Assembly: GCA_009929695.1 (NCBI GenBank)
Contig: RZZW01000001.1
Span: 1 to 64,000 of the forward strand
Direction of reading: 5' to 3'
Length of the DNA: 64,000 nucleotides
Source: Clostridia bacterium
GTDB lineage: Bacteria; Bacillota; Clostridia; Oscillospirales; Ruminococcaceae
Shown here: piece after piece, positions 56,027 through 64,000 of the stretch
How the letters are laid out: each line of letters starts with the position of its first letter
How positions within the stretch are numbered: position 1 is the first letter of the stretch
The notes under the pieces: generated by a model
Databases searched by the model: none
What the model was told of the DNA's origin: nothing
The model's input: only the letters and a program-made list of their open reading frames with translations
Made by a program: the position numbers and the translations under genes

Positions 56027-57100
56027 TTAATGAATAATAATGAGGTTTTTGTCACTTTTCGCCAGTATTTGCACGTCATTTTCACGCACAAGCACCGTAT
56101 CTTCTATGCGAACGCCAAATTCTCCGGCAAGATAAATGCCAGGCTCAATCGACATTATGGCTCCGCACGGGATAATTCCGGGATATGCGGGCGAAAAACG
56201 CGGGTTTTCGTGTATCTCAATTCCGAGCGAGTGGCCGAGCCCGTGGCCGAACTTGCCCTCGTAGCCCGCGGCGTTTATGACATCACGCGCAATAGCGTCG
56301 CAAGCGTCGCCCTTCATGCCCGCTTTAATGCCAGCACACGCCTTTAGCTGCGCGGCGAGAACTGTGTCGTACACGTTTTTCTGCTTGTCCGAAATGCTGC
56401 CCACAGCCACTGTGCGCGTCATGTCGGCACAGTAGCCGTTATAATTTGCGCCGAAGTCCATCGTGATGAAGTCGCCGTCTTTGATGACGTTTTCGTCAGG
56501 CTCGCCGTGCGGAAGGCTTGTCTTTGCGCCCGCGACGAAAATTGTCGGAAACGCGAGCTTTTGCGCGCCGTGGCTGCGCATGAAAACCTCCATTTGCAGT
56601 GCGAGGTCAATCTCTCTCATGCCCGGCTTTATTATGCCCAAAATATACTCAAAGCAGTCGTCTGTTATTTTTTGCGCCATAGTTATCGCGGCGATTTCGC
56701 TCTCGTCCTTTATGACGCGCATTTCGTCGAGGGTATCGGCGAGGGTCGAAGATGTGTCGAGCGTGATGTCGGGCATCGCCTTTGCAACTGTTGCGGCAAA
56801 CGCGAGGCTTGCTGTGTTTTCAAGGCAAAGCGACTTTATGCCGTGCTTTTTAAGTATGTCATACACCTGTTCAAGCGGCTTTTTCTCAAGTACGACTGTG
56901 GCGGAAGTGACGTTTTTTTCGGCGACTTCGATATAGCGCGAGTCGATTATAAAATAGCTTTCGTCGCGCGTGACGAGCACCATGCCCGCGTCGGAGGTGT
57001 CGAGATTAAGCAGATAAAAGCGTGAGGGCTGCTGTGTTATGAGAGCCGCCTCGAAATTCTGCGGCATTTTTGAAATAAGAGTTTCAATACGTGTAGTCAT
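56027..57100 (-). CDS. Xaa-Pro aminopeptidase (M24B family)
   Basis: 357 residues. A creatinase-like N-domain is followed by the pita-bread domain with the metal ligands Asp (TMDFGANYNGYCADMTR), His (GHGLGHSLGIEIHE) and Glu (SIEPGIY, RIEDTVLV). It removes N-terminal residues preceding proline. Its start overlaps the yqeG stop by one base (TAATG). The yqeG-pepP-efp order is common in clostridia. Confidence 0.96.
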   Translation of the reverse strand: MTTRIETLISKMPQNFEAALITQQPSRFYLLNLDTSDAGMVLVTRDESYFIIDSRYIEVAEKNVTSATVVLEKKPLEQVYDILKKHGIKSLCLENTASLAFAATVAKAMPDITLDTSSTLADTLDEMRVIKDESEIAAITMAQKITDDCFEYILGIIKPGMREIDLALQMEVFMRSHGAQKLAFPTIFVAGAKTSLPHGEPDENVIKDGDFITMDFGANYNGYCADMTRTVAVGSISDKQKNVYDTVLAAQLKACAGIKAGMKGDACDAIARDVINAAGYEGKFGHGLGHSLGIEIHENPRFSPAYPGIIPCGAIMSIEPGIYLAGEFGVRIEDTVLVRENDVQILAKSDKNLIIIH

Positions 57101-57606
57101 TATAGAAGTTTTCCTCCTTTTTTGTAATAGCGCGAGATCACCGGTTTTTCGAGCCTGCGCTTTAGCGCTATGGTTGGCTTTGTGTCCTCATACATCGGCA
57201 CAACAAGCAGTGTGCGTATGCCGTAAAGGTTTGCGCCGAGCGCGTCTGTATATATTTGGTCGCCCACAAGCGCAAGGTCGTTTTTGCTAACATTCATCAT
57301 TTTCCGTGCGCGCATCAGGCCAAACGGCGCCGGCTTGCACGAAAAGGCGGTGAAGTCGAGGCCTATTCTTTCGGCAAAAGGGGCTACGCGTTTTTTGAAA
57401 TTATTTGACGCGACCATCATTTTTATGCCCGCCGCCTGCATATCGCAAAGCCATTTTTCGACGTCGTCGGGCAATGCCTGACTGCCGTGACCTGTGAGCG
57501 TGTTGTCGATATCAAGTATGAGTGCCTTTATGCCGTGCTGCGCAAGATATTGCGGTGTGATGGCAGTGACGCGCTTAAAAATAACTGTTGGTACAAGCAA
57601 GGGCAT
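57100..57606 (-). CDS. yqeG: YqeG-family HAD-IIIA phosphatase
   Basis: 168 residues. The HAD nucleophile motif is DIDNTLTGHG (Asp-x-Asp-x-Thr), with VASNNFKKR and CKPAPFGLM for motifs II/III and LVGDQIYTDALGAN for motif IV. Relatives include the mitochondrial phosphatidylglycerophosphatase Gep4, so a PGP or other phosphatase role is possible. It is coupled to the peptidase gene. Confidence 0.93.
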   Translation of the reverse strand: MPLLVPTVIFKRVTAITPQYLAQHGIKALILDIDNTLTGHGSQALPDDVEKWLCDMQAAGIKMMVASNNFKKRVAPFAERIGLDFTAFSCKPAPFGLMRARKMMNVSKNDLALVGDQIYTDALGANLYGIRTLLVVPMYEDTKPTIALKRRLEKPVISRYYKKGGKLL

Positions 57607-57649
57607 GGTGATGTTCCCCTTTCGTTGTTAGTTTTGTGCGGAGTTATCG

Positions 57650-57900
57650 GGCGATTCGTGAATCGCCCCTACGCACGTTGTTGCAATGTAGGGGACGGCG
57701 TCCTCGACGTCCCGCACGGTTTCGCACAAAATTTATAATTTGCGTTGTAGGGGCGAGCTTTGCTCGTCCGCTAGGTTTGTGCAAACCTACGATTGCGAAG
57801 CGACGAGGGCGTCGCTCCCTACATTTGTGAATTCATGTTGCAACTTTCGGCAAATGTAGGGGACGGGCTTCCAGTCCCGCACGGTTTACGCAAGATTTAC
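57650..57900. repeat. Family A repeat cluster (five units)
   Basis: The 370-base gap upstream of yqeG holds no gene. Units with different cores are GCGATTCGTGAATCGCCCCT, GTAGGGGACGGCGTCCTCGA, GTAGGGGCGAGCTTTGCTCG, CGACGAGGGCGTCGCTCCCT and GTAGGGGACGGGCTTCCAGT, most with a TTTGTGCAAAC-like spacer. Confidence 0.85.
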
Positions 57901-57916
57901 GGTATTTGTAAACAAA

Positions 57917-57940
57917 AAGCGGGTCTATAAAGACCCGCTT
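57917..57940 (-). terminator. rpsU terminator
   Basis: AAGCGGGTCT (57917-57926) pairs with AGACCCGCTT (57931-57940); the minus-strand tail is T5. Confidence 0.92.
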
Positions 57941-57976
57941 ATCGCGTACGTTGCCGCGCGTCCGCGCAGCGGCAAA

Positions 57977-58153
57977 TTATTTATATTTGCGCTTGCGGGC
58001 AGCCTCGGACTTCTTTTTGCGCTTAACTGAAGGCTTCTCGTAAGCCTCGCGCTTGCGCACTTCGGCGAGAACTCCAGAACGTGCACATGAGCGTTTGAAA
58101 CGACGCAGTGCACTGTCAAGCGATTCATTGTCCTTAACTCTGATTTCCGACAT
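57977..58153 (-). CDS. rpsU: 30S ribosomal protein S21
   Basis: 58 residues; ATG 58153 follows GGGAGGG. The family pattern is [34 protein letters not shown], and the basic tail [13 protein letters not shown]. It helps base-pairing of the 16S anti-Shine-Dalgarno end during initiation. Confidence 0.97.
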   Translation of the reverse strand: MSEIRVKDNESLDSALRRFKRSCARSGVLAEVRKREAYEKPSVKRKKKSEAARKRKYK

Positions 58154-58260
58154 CTTTGTCCCTCCCTTAAATTGAGGTAGGAGTTGACTATATAAATCAA
58201 CCATTTAATATTATCATGAATTTTTCAATATGTCAAGAGTTACTTTGCAAAACTATTTAT

Positions 58261-58340
58261 CGTAGGGCGTGACGACCTCGGCACGCCGTTAGAATGTGCA
58301 AATTTGCGAGAAACGGCGCGCCGAGGTCGTCGCGCCCTAC
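58261..58340. repeat. Family A repeat pair
   Basis: GTAGGGCGTGACGACCTCGG and the inverted CCGAGGTCGTCGCGCCCTAC flank a GTGCAAATTTGC spacer, between leuS and rpsU. Confidence 0.88.
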
Positions 58341-58362
58341 GGTGAAGCTGTTATCAGGGTAA

Positions 58363-60768
58363 TTACTTTGCAGCAATATTGACAAGTTTTCCTTTGACGT
58401 ATATCTCTTTCATTATCGTCTTGCCGTCAAGCTCCTTTGCCACGGCGGGCTCGGCCTTTGCGGCGGCTATCGCGTCGTCGTTTGAAACGTCGGCGGCGAC
58501 ATTTATTTTTGCTCTCACTCTGCCGTTTACCTGCACGGCTATTTCGACAGTTGCGTCAACGCATTTTGCCTCGTCGTAAACAGGCCATTTTGTGTGTGCA
58601 AGCTGTCCGCCAAAGCCTAGCTGCTGCCACATTTCCTCTGTGATATGCGGTGCAAACGGGTTCAAAAGCACAAGCAGTGTGCGCATATCGGCGCGTGTGA
58701 TGCTCGGCTGCTCGTACATTTCGTTGATGAGCGTCATCATGGCGGCTATCGCTGTGTTCATTTTAAGCTGCTCGATGTCCTGCGTGACCTTTTTGATTGT
58801 GCGGTGCATGGAGCTTTCGATTGCCTTTGTGTAATCGTCGCCGCCCTGCATACGCTCGGCAAGCCCCCACACGCGCTCTAAGAAGCGGCGGCTGCCTTTT
58901 ATTGACGAGGTGTTCCACGGTGCGCTTTTTTCAAAGTCGCCTATGAACATTTCGTAGACGCGCATTGTGTCTGCGCCGTAGTCGCGCACTATGTCGTCGG
59001 GGTTGACGACATTGCCGCGGCTCTTGCTCATTTTTTCTCCGTTTTCACCAAGAATCATGCCGTGGCTTGTGCGTTTTGCATAAGGCTCTTTTGTCGGCAC
59101 AACGCCGATATCATAGAGGAATTTATGCCAAAAACGGCTGTAAAGCAGATGAAGCGTTGTGTGCTCCATGCCGCCGTTGTACCAGTCGACAGGGCTCCAG
59201 TATTCGAGCGCCTCTTTTGACGCGATTGCGTTTTCATTATGTGGGTCCATATAGCGCAGGAAGTACCATGACGAGCCTGCCCACTGTGGCATTGTGTCCG
59301 TCTCGCGCTTTGCCGCGCCGCCGCAGCACGGGCAGGTGGTGTTGACCCACTCTGTATGGCGTGCAAGCGGGCTTTCGCCGTCGCCTGACGGCTCAAAGTC
59401 CTGTATTTCGGGCAGCTTTAATGGCAGCTCGCTCTCGGGCAGTGGAATCCAGCCGCATTTTTCGCAGTTGACCATAGGTATCGGCTCGCCCCAATAGCGC
59501 TGACGGCTGAACACCCAGTCGCGCAATTTAAAGTTTACCTTCGGCGTGCCGAAGTTTTTGTCGGCGAGCCATTTTGTGATGGCTTCTTTGGCGTCGTCGA
59601 CGCTCATGCCGTCGAGGAAGCCGCTGTTTACCATGATGCCGCTTGCGCAGTCGGTAAAGGCTTCTTTTTCGATGTCGCCGCCCTTGACGACCTCGACTAT
59701 TGGCAAATCGAACTTTTTGGCAAAGTCATAGTCGCGCTCGTCGTGCGCGGGCACTGCCATAATTGCGCCTGTGCCGTAGCTGATGAGTACGTAGTCGGAG
59801 ATAAAAATAGGTATTTCCTTGCCGTTGACAGGGTTTACAGCGCGAACGCCTTTTAGCTGAACGCCTGTTTTGTCCTTGGCAAGCTCGGTGCGCTCGAAAT
59901 CGCTTTTGCGCGAGGCGGCGTCCTGATATGATTTCACCTCGTCCATATTTTCAATTTTATCAGCCCATTTTGCGATTGACGGGTGCTCGGGCGAAATGAC
60001 CATGTAGGTTGCGCCGAAAAGCGTGTCGGGGCGTGTTGTATAAATAAGCAGCTCGTCACCGAGTGTTGTTGTGAATTTGACCTCTGCGCCGTGGCTGCGG
60101 CCTATCCAGTTTTTTTGCTGTGCGACAACGCGGTCAATAAAATCGAGGTCGTCGAGATCGTCAACCAAGCGGTCGGCATATGCTGTGATTTTGAGCATCC
60201 ACTGGCTTTTGACCTTGTGGACGACCTCACCTCCGCAGCGCTCGCAAACGCCACCGACAACCTCTTCATTTGCAAGCACAACCTTGCACGAGGTGCACCA
60301 GTTGACGCTCATTTCTTTTTTATAGGCAAGACCTTTTTTGTAAAGCTGCAAGAAAATCCACTGCGACCACTTGTAATAGCTTGGGTCGGTGGTGTTGATC
60401 TCGCGCGTCCAGTCAAAAGAAAGGCCGAGTGATTTAAGCTGACTTTTGAAGCGGGCGATGTTTTTTTCGGTGACTATTTCGGGGTGGATATGGTTTTTCA
60501 TGGCAAAGTTTTCAGTTGGCAGGCCAAACGCGTCCCAACCCATGGGATAGAGCACGTTGTAGCCCTCAAGGCGCTTTTTGCGCGCGACGATATCAAGCGC
60601 TGTGTAGCTGCGCGGATGACCGACGTGCAGGCCTTGTCCGGAGGGGTAAGGGAACTCGACGAGCGCGTAATATTTCGGCAAGGTGAAGTCCTGCTTTGCC
60701 GCAAACGTGTTTTCGTTTTCCCAAACGTCCTGCCACTTTTTTTCAATTGCCTTGTAATCGTATTTCAC
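58363..60768 (-). CDS. leuS: Leucyl-tRNA synthetase
   Basis: 801 residues from GTG 60768, which has AGAGG 8 bases upstream; no closer ATG fits the conserved start [12 protein letters not shown]. Class I motifs are [12 protein letters not shown] (HIGH type) and KMSKSRGN; the editing domain and zinc-type CERCGGE insert are present, and the anticodon domain ends [11 protein letters not shown]. No T-box leader was found. It is the last gene of the nadD-yqeK-LCP-rsfS-leuS cluster. Confidence 0.97.
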   Translation of the reverse strand: MKYDYKAIEKKWQDVWENENTFAAKQDFTLPKYYALVEFPYPSGQGLHVGHPRSYTALDIVARKKRLEGYNVLYPMGWDAFGLPTENFAMKNHIHPEIVTEKNIARFKSQLKSLGLSFDWTREINTTDPSYYKWSQWIFLQLYKKGLAYKKEMSVNWCTSCKVVLANEEVVGGVCERCGGEVVHKVKSQWMLKITAYADRLVDDLDDLDFIDRVVAQQKNWIGRSHGAEVKFTTTLGDELLIYTTRPDTLFGATYMVISPEHPSIAKWADKIENMDEVKSYQDAASRKSDFERTELAKDKTGVQLKGVRAVNPVNGKEIPIFISDYVLISYGTGAIMAVPAHDERDYDFAKKFDLPIVEVVKGGDIEKEAFTDCASGIMVNSGFLDGMSVDDAKEAITKWLADKNFGTPKVNFKLRDWVFSRQRYWGEPIPMVNCEKCGWIPLPESELPLKLPEIQDFEPSGDGESPLARHTEWVNTTCPCCGGAAKRETDTMPQWAGSSWYFLRYMDPHNENAIASKEALEYWSPVDWYNGGMEHTTLHLLYSRFWHKFLYDIGVVPTKEPYAKRTSHGMILGENGEKMSKSRGNVVNPDDIVRDYGADTMRVYEMFIGDFEKSAPWNTSSIKGSRRFLERVWGLAERMQGGDDYTKAIESSMHRTIKKVTQDIEQLKMNTAIAAMMTLINEMYEQPSITRADMRTLLVLLNPFAPHITEEMWQQLGFGGQLAHTKWPVYDEAKCVDATVEIAVQVNGRVRAKINVAADVSNDDAIAAAKAEPAVAKELDGKTIMKEIYVKGKLVNIAAK

Positions 60769-60836
60769 TGTATATTCCTCTTTTTCCGTAAAAGATTTTT
60801 GATGAAATTGTGCCTTACGCAAATTTACAATACGCG

Positions 60837-60917
60837 TTGTAGGGAACGCATTTTATGCGTTCCGATAAATTTGTGCAAACTGCCGGCTGCGGAACGCATA
60901 AAATGCGTTCCCTACAT
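60837..60917. repeat. Family A repeat pair
   Basis: GTAGGGAACGCATTTTATGC and its inverted copy GCATAAAATGCGTTCCCTAC flank TTTGTGCAAACTGCC, between leuS and rsfS. Confidence 0.9.
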
Positions 60918-60936
60918 TGTTGATTTTACAAAAGTG

Positions 60937-61287
60937 TTACTCAAAATCCAGCTCGACGTCCTCGCCGTCTGCCCATAGGTGGTCTAGGTCGTAGAAGTCT
61001 CGGGCGTCGGGGCTGAAAACGTGGACTATGACGTCGCCGTAATCGAGTATAAACCAGTTTTGTGTGTTGAAGCCCTCTGTGCGGATTGGCGCAGTATTAT
61101 TTTTTTCTTTCATTATAAACTCAACGTCGCCCGCAAGGCTTTTGACGTGAGTTGACGATGTGCCGGACGCGATTACAAAATAATCGGCAATAACTGTCAC
61201 ATCGTGCACGCGTAGCATTTTCACGCGGGTGGCTTTTTTGTCGTCGAGTATTTTCGCTATAGCGAGTGCTTTTTCTTTAGGTTCCAT
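60937..61287 (-). CDS. rsfS: Ribosome silencing factor
   Basis: 116 residues, ATG preceded by AGGAG. The RsfS/Iojap pattern is AIAKILDDKKATRVKMLRVH, IADYFVIASGTSSTHVKSLA, WFILDYGDVIVHVF and FYDLDHLWADG. It binds L14 and blocks subunit joining in starvation. The cluster with nadD and yqeK is conserved in Firmicutes. Confidence 0.96.
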   Translation of the reverse strand: MEPKEKALAIAKILDDKKATRVKMLRVHDVTVIADYFVIASGTSSTHVKSLAGDVEFIMKEKNNTAPIRTEGFNTQNWFILDYGDVIVHVFSPDARDFYDLDHLWADGEDVELDFE

Positions 61288-61310
61288 TTATTATCTCCTT
61301 ATAATGTGTG

Positions 61311-62738
61311 TCAGGCGGCGGGGGTAGATGCCGCCTGTGAAGCAGCCGCTGCTGATTCCGCGGCTGCTTGCTCTGCTGCCGCTTGTGAAGCCGCCGCAAG
61401 AGAGTCCTCTGTTGCGCCCTCTTGGTCTGCGCCATCGGCGTCCACGGCGTTCATCCACTGAACATTTGCGCCGCTTACACCCTCGCCGCGCGACGGCCAG
61501 TCAAATTCGCTGAAGCTCGCCACTGTGACAGGCGTTTCGGTGTCGTTGAAATATTGGTTAAACAGCTCGGCTGTCTCTTCCTTGGCCAAAACCTGAACGT
61601 CCTGACCGTTATACGGCTCGCCGCGTGAGACAGGCATCTGACATATCATTATGTTGCTGCTAGGTATTTTTAGCAGATTTACCGCTACACCCATGAGGTT
61701 TGTTATATCTAAATCGGTGTTGATATACTGCTGAACAAGCGGCATAAGCTTGACAATATCCTGCCATGTGGCTGTGCGCACACGCGAGAAAAGTGCGGAA
61801 TAGAAATAGCGCTGATTTGCAAGGCGCTGAATGTCGCCTGTGGCGTACTGCTTGCGGTTTCGCAGGAAAAATTCACACTCTGCGCCTGTGAGCGTGCTCC
61901 AACCCTGCGGGATAGCGCTGCCCGCGTAGTCCATAGCCTCGGCGACGTAAACTCTCAATCCGCCGAAAATATCGACTATTTCGCGCAGAGAATCCATGTC
62001 TATTGTGAGGTAATTGTCTACCGGCAAGCCGTACTGCTGACCTATGACAGCCGCAAGCGCGCCGACGCGATTTTGAGTGTCGTTGGTATGTGCAAAAACG
62101 CCGTTTATTTTGCCCGCCGAGCCGCCGACGTCGCCGACGCATAAGTCGCGCGGTATCTGCATCATTTTCAGCGTTTTATTTTCAAAGTCAAAACGCGCGT
62201 AAAGTATCATATCTGTGTTGCCGATTGGGTCGCGCACGACGGCATCTTCGGTGCTGTAATCTATGCCGAGAACGAGCAGATTAAGCTGCTTACCCTTAAA
62301 TTCAGGGGCAGTTTCCACAACTCCCTCTATATTGTAAAGCGTACCCATGCTGCCCTTGTTTACCATGCTTTTATAGTATGCCCAAACGCTGAGGAAAAGC
62401 GCCAAGATAATGGCAAAAACAATTCCTGTTATCATTAGCGTCTTGTTTTCTTGCTTTTTGCTTTTGCCGCGCACGGCTGCCGCGCCGCCGCTTCTTGCTT
62501 GTGTGGCACGCGTTACGTCCGGCGGCATTTGGCGACGCTGAGGATGCTGCGCATTCGAGTGCTGCGGCTGTGCGCCGCGATGCACGTTTGTCATGTGGCG
62601 TGCGGCGTCTGCGTTTACGTCAAACGCCGAGCGTCTTGACGCGCTTTGCTGTGGCTGTGCCACCTGCTGTGCGCGTGGAGATATATTGTGTAATGGCTTG
62701 TTTGAACGTGCGCGCGCGAGGTTTATTTGTCGCTGCAT
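61311..62738 (-). CDS. LytR-CpsA-Psr family protein
   Basis: 475 residues from ATG 62738 (GAGTGAT upstream); its start overlaps no coding part of yqeK beyond a few bases. A cytoplasmic Gln/Arg-rich N-terminus (about 1-100) precedes one membrane segment (ITGIVFAIILALFLSVWAYY) and the LCP domain (RDPIGNTDMILYARFD, MQIPRDL, NQRYFYSALFSR). The C-terminus is Ala/Ser/Gln low complexity. LCP enzymes attach teichoic acids or capsule polymers to peptidoglycan. Confidence 0.95.
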   Translation of the reverse strand: MQRQINLARARSNKPLHNISPRAQQVAQPQQSASRRSAFDVNADAARHMTNVHRGAQPQHSNAQHPQRRQMPPDVTRATQARSGGAAAVRGKSKKQENKTLMITGIVFAIILALFLSVWAYYKSMVNKGSMGTLYNIEGVVETAPEFKGKQLNLLVLGIDYSTEDAVVRDPIGNTDMILYARFDFENKTLKMMQIPRDLCVGDVGGSAGKINGVFAHTNDTQNRVGALAAVIGQQYGLPVDNYLTIDMDSLREIVDIFGGLRVYVAEAMDYAGSAIPQGWSTLTGAECEFFLRNRKQYATGDIQRLANQRYFYSALFSRVRTATWQDIVKLMPLVQQYINTDLDITNLMGVAVNLLKIPSSNIMICQMPVSRGEPYNGQDVQVLAKEETAELFNQYFNDTETPVTVASFSEFDWPSRGEGVSGANVQWMNAVDADGADQEGATEDSLAAASQAAAEQAAAESAAAASQAASTPAA

Positions 62739-62745
62739 ATGCTTA

Positions 62746-63333
62746 TCACTCAAGCTTTCGTCCTCCGTATACTTTTTGTCGCAGATCGGCATACGCTTCA
62801 AGCGTTTCGCCGTCAACGTTTCTGCCCTCCGCCTTAAGCCACGCTATGCTCATGCCAAGACCCTCGACAGTTGCTTTGTCGAGGTTTTCAAGCGCATGAT
62901 TTCTCAGTGCTTCGGCTTCGGGATAGCTGCGTTCGGCGCTTGCCATATCCGCCATGTATATAATTTTATCAAGAGTGCTCATGCCGGCTCTGCCCGCCGT
63001 GTGGCAGCGGATAGCCGACAGTATTTCTTCATCATCAACGCCGTATTTCGTCTTTGCGAGTATGGCGGCAGCGAGCCCGTGCCACACAGGGAAAGGACGG
63101 TTTTCGGCATTATTTGCTATTATACCATTATCTGCGAATATCTGCAACAATTCCCCGCGAGGAAGTTCTTTTGCTATATCATGCAAAATAGCGGCAAGCG
63201 AGGCTTTTTCTGTGCTCACGCCGTTTTTTTCAGCCAATTGCACGGCAAGCTTGCGCACATTCATTGTGTGTGCGTAGCGTTTTTCAGATAAATTTCTTTT
63301 TGCGAGCCGCTTTGCTTCCTGTTCGGATATCAT
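62746..63333 (-). CDS. yqeK: HD-domain protein YqeK
   Basis: 195 residues; ATG 63333 follows AGAAGG, with TTG 63336 less likely. HD motif ligands are RYAHTMNV, AILHDIAKELP and the downstream HTAGRAG and MADMASAER. YqeK hydrolyses diadenosine tetraphosphate symmetrically in relatives. It is placed directly after nadD, 9-12 bases away. Confidence 0.96.
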   Translation of the reverse strand: MISEQEAKRLAKRNLSEKRYAHTMNVRKLAVQLAEKNGVSTEKASLAAILHDIAKELPRGELLQIFADNGIIANNAENRPFPVWHGLAAAILAKTKYGVDDEEILSAIRCHTAGRAGMSTLDKIIYMADMASAERSYPEAEALRNHALENLDKATVEGLGMSIAWLKAEGRNVDGETLEAYADLRQKVYGGRKLE

Positions 63334-63345
63334 CAAACATACCTT

Positions 63346-63948
63346 CTAAGCTTTGTATAAATTATTTTTTATGATAATTTTTTCTGTGCACGGCGGCACA
63401 AGCGCGCTTATATCCTCGCCCGCCGCCGCTTTTTCTCTTATTTCGGTTGAGGAGACGACCTCTATTTCGCCGTTTGCGAAAACGATATCGCCGCCCTCGT
63501 TTTCAAGCATTTTAACATACTCACGCACGGGCTGCATGTCCTCTTTTTGGCGGCAGTGCACGACGAGCGTCGCGAGCTTTAATATTTCCTGCCAGCTTCG
63601 CCACGTTGTAAACGACAGCAGCATATCGCTGCCTATGGGCAGAAATATTTGCGCGTCCGCATATTTTTCGCGCAGTCTTTTGAGCGTATCGACGGTGTAG
63701 CTTTTGCCGCCGCGCTCAATTTCATCATTGCTGATGATAATATTGTGAAAGAGTTGTAAAAAACATTTGCACATTGAGATGCGCAGTGCGGCGCTTGTGT
63801 GCCCTGCCTCTTTATGCGGCGGCGTGCCTGTTGGCATAACTATCACAAGCTGCGGCTGCACCTCGTCGATAGCGGCTTTTAAAAGGCACATGTGCCCGTT
63901 GTGCGGCGGGTCAAACGTGCCGCCGAAAAGTATTATTTTTTGTCTCAT
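63346..63948 (-). CDS. nadD: Nicotinate-nucleotide adenylyltransferase
   Basis: 200 residues. The nucleotidyltransferase motif is GGTFDPPHNGHM near the N-terminus and the ISSTEIR-type motif VVSSTEIREK near the end. It adenylates nicotinate mononucleotide in NAD synthesis. Its ATG overlaps the upstream stop by 4 bases (ATGA). Confidence 0.97.
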   Translation of the reverse strand: MRQKIILFGGTFDPPHNGHMCLLKAAIDEVQPQLVIVMPTGTPPHKEAGHTSAALRISMCKCFLQLFHNIIISNDEIERGGKSYTVDTLKRLREKYADAQIFLPIGSDMLLSFTTWRSWQEILKLATLVVHCRQKEDMQPVREYVKMLENEGGDIVFANGEIEVVSSTEIREKAAAGEDISALVPPCTEKIIIKNNLYKA

Positions 63949-64000
63949 TTGCGAATTTTTATCATGTCAGCGTATTTGCTTTCCTTGTCTTTTTGCTTGT
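63945..64000 (-). CDS. C-terminal end of a gene upstream of nadD (probably yhbY; partial)
   Basis: The minus frame reads KQKDKESKYADMIKIRK then TGA at 63947-63945, overlapping the nadD start. In clostridia yhbY (RNA-binding CRM protein) or obgE precedes nadD. The basic tail fits YhbY, but only 18 codons are visible. Confidence 0.55.
   Translation of the reverse strand, partial: KQKDKESKYADMIKIRK

Noticed and set aside
57640..57900. CRISPR array in the repeat-rich gap
   Set aside because: Units differ in core and length, are in both orientations and lack constant repeat-spacer spacing; no cas genes are in the window.
60769..60936. T-box leader upstream of leuS
   Set aside because: Only a family A repeat pair fills the gap; no T-box sequence, specifier loop or antiterminator was found, and leuS follows rsfS closely.

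Overview
The window looks like a chromosomal segment of a low-GC-lineage Gram-positive anaerobe, most likely a gut clostridium of the Oscillospiraceae/Ruminococcaceae type. This is inferred from the zinc-type L31, the CD1247-type acidic zinc-ribbon protein, the FprA-type diiron flavoprotein, the type III pantothenate kinase, strong AGGAGG ribosome sites and sigma-A promoters with 17-bp spacers. No rRNA, tRNA or CRISPR array was seen.

Bases 1 to about 16.4 kb are an accessory island downstream of guaA. (a) 1-9.6 kb is the right end of a prophage: a tail or structural gene remnant, an (alpha/alpha)6-barrel-like protein, a holin, an amidase endolysin, two small genes and two tandem large serine recombinases. 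Behind them lie three cargo genes on the other strand, one of them a 565-residue protein with a HEPN-type R-N-x3-H motif. This end of the prophage interrupts hsdM of a type I restriction-modification locus after codon 187. (b) 9.6-10.4 kb holds the 5' part of hsdM, a small HTH gene and their promoter. (c) 10.5-16.4 kb is an integrative mobilizable element: a MobV relaxase broken by a +1 frameshift, a structured non-coding region with about nine consecutive inverted repeats, a RepA-like ATPase, an RHH-like protein, a tyrosine integrase, an excisionase-like HTH protein, a divergent XRE regulator with shared operators, and an unknown gene.

From 16.4 kb on the content is core genome, mostly on the minus strand: guaA; the str operon (rpsL-rpsG-fusA, tuf with its own promoter); rpoB-rpoC; dnaG-rpoD-rrf2; dgt; an IMPACT-family gene; rpmE; a RelB/ParE-type toxin-antitoxin pair; fprA; a phosphohexomutase. 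A plus-strand group follows (comM/yifB, a 28-residue membrane peptide, an epimerase, an unknown protein). Next are rsmA; a cell-division/wall cluster ftsE-ftsX-M23 peptidase-S41 protease; a CdaR/PucR regulator; an RsuA-type pseudouridine synthase; coaX; a DUF6442-XRE pair; a yqeG-pepP-efp group; rpsU; and the nadD-yqeK-LCP-rsfS-leuS cluster, which runs off the right edge behind a probable yhbY end.

The core region carries two families of dispersed intergenic palindromic repeats. Family A begins GTAGGG and contains a hairpin whose arms change together from copy to copy. Family B is a TCATTCTGAGCG...GAAGAATCT inverted pair. The features most worth following are the HEPN-like cargo gene, the prophage interruption of hsdM, the hairpin cluster of the mobilizable element, and the covarying repeats.
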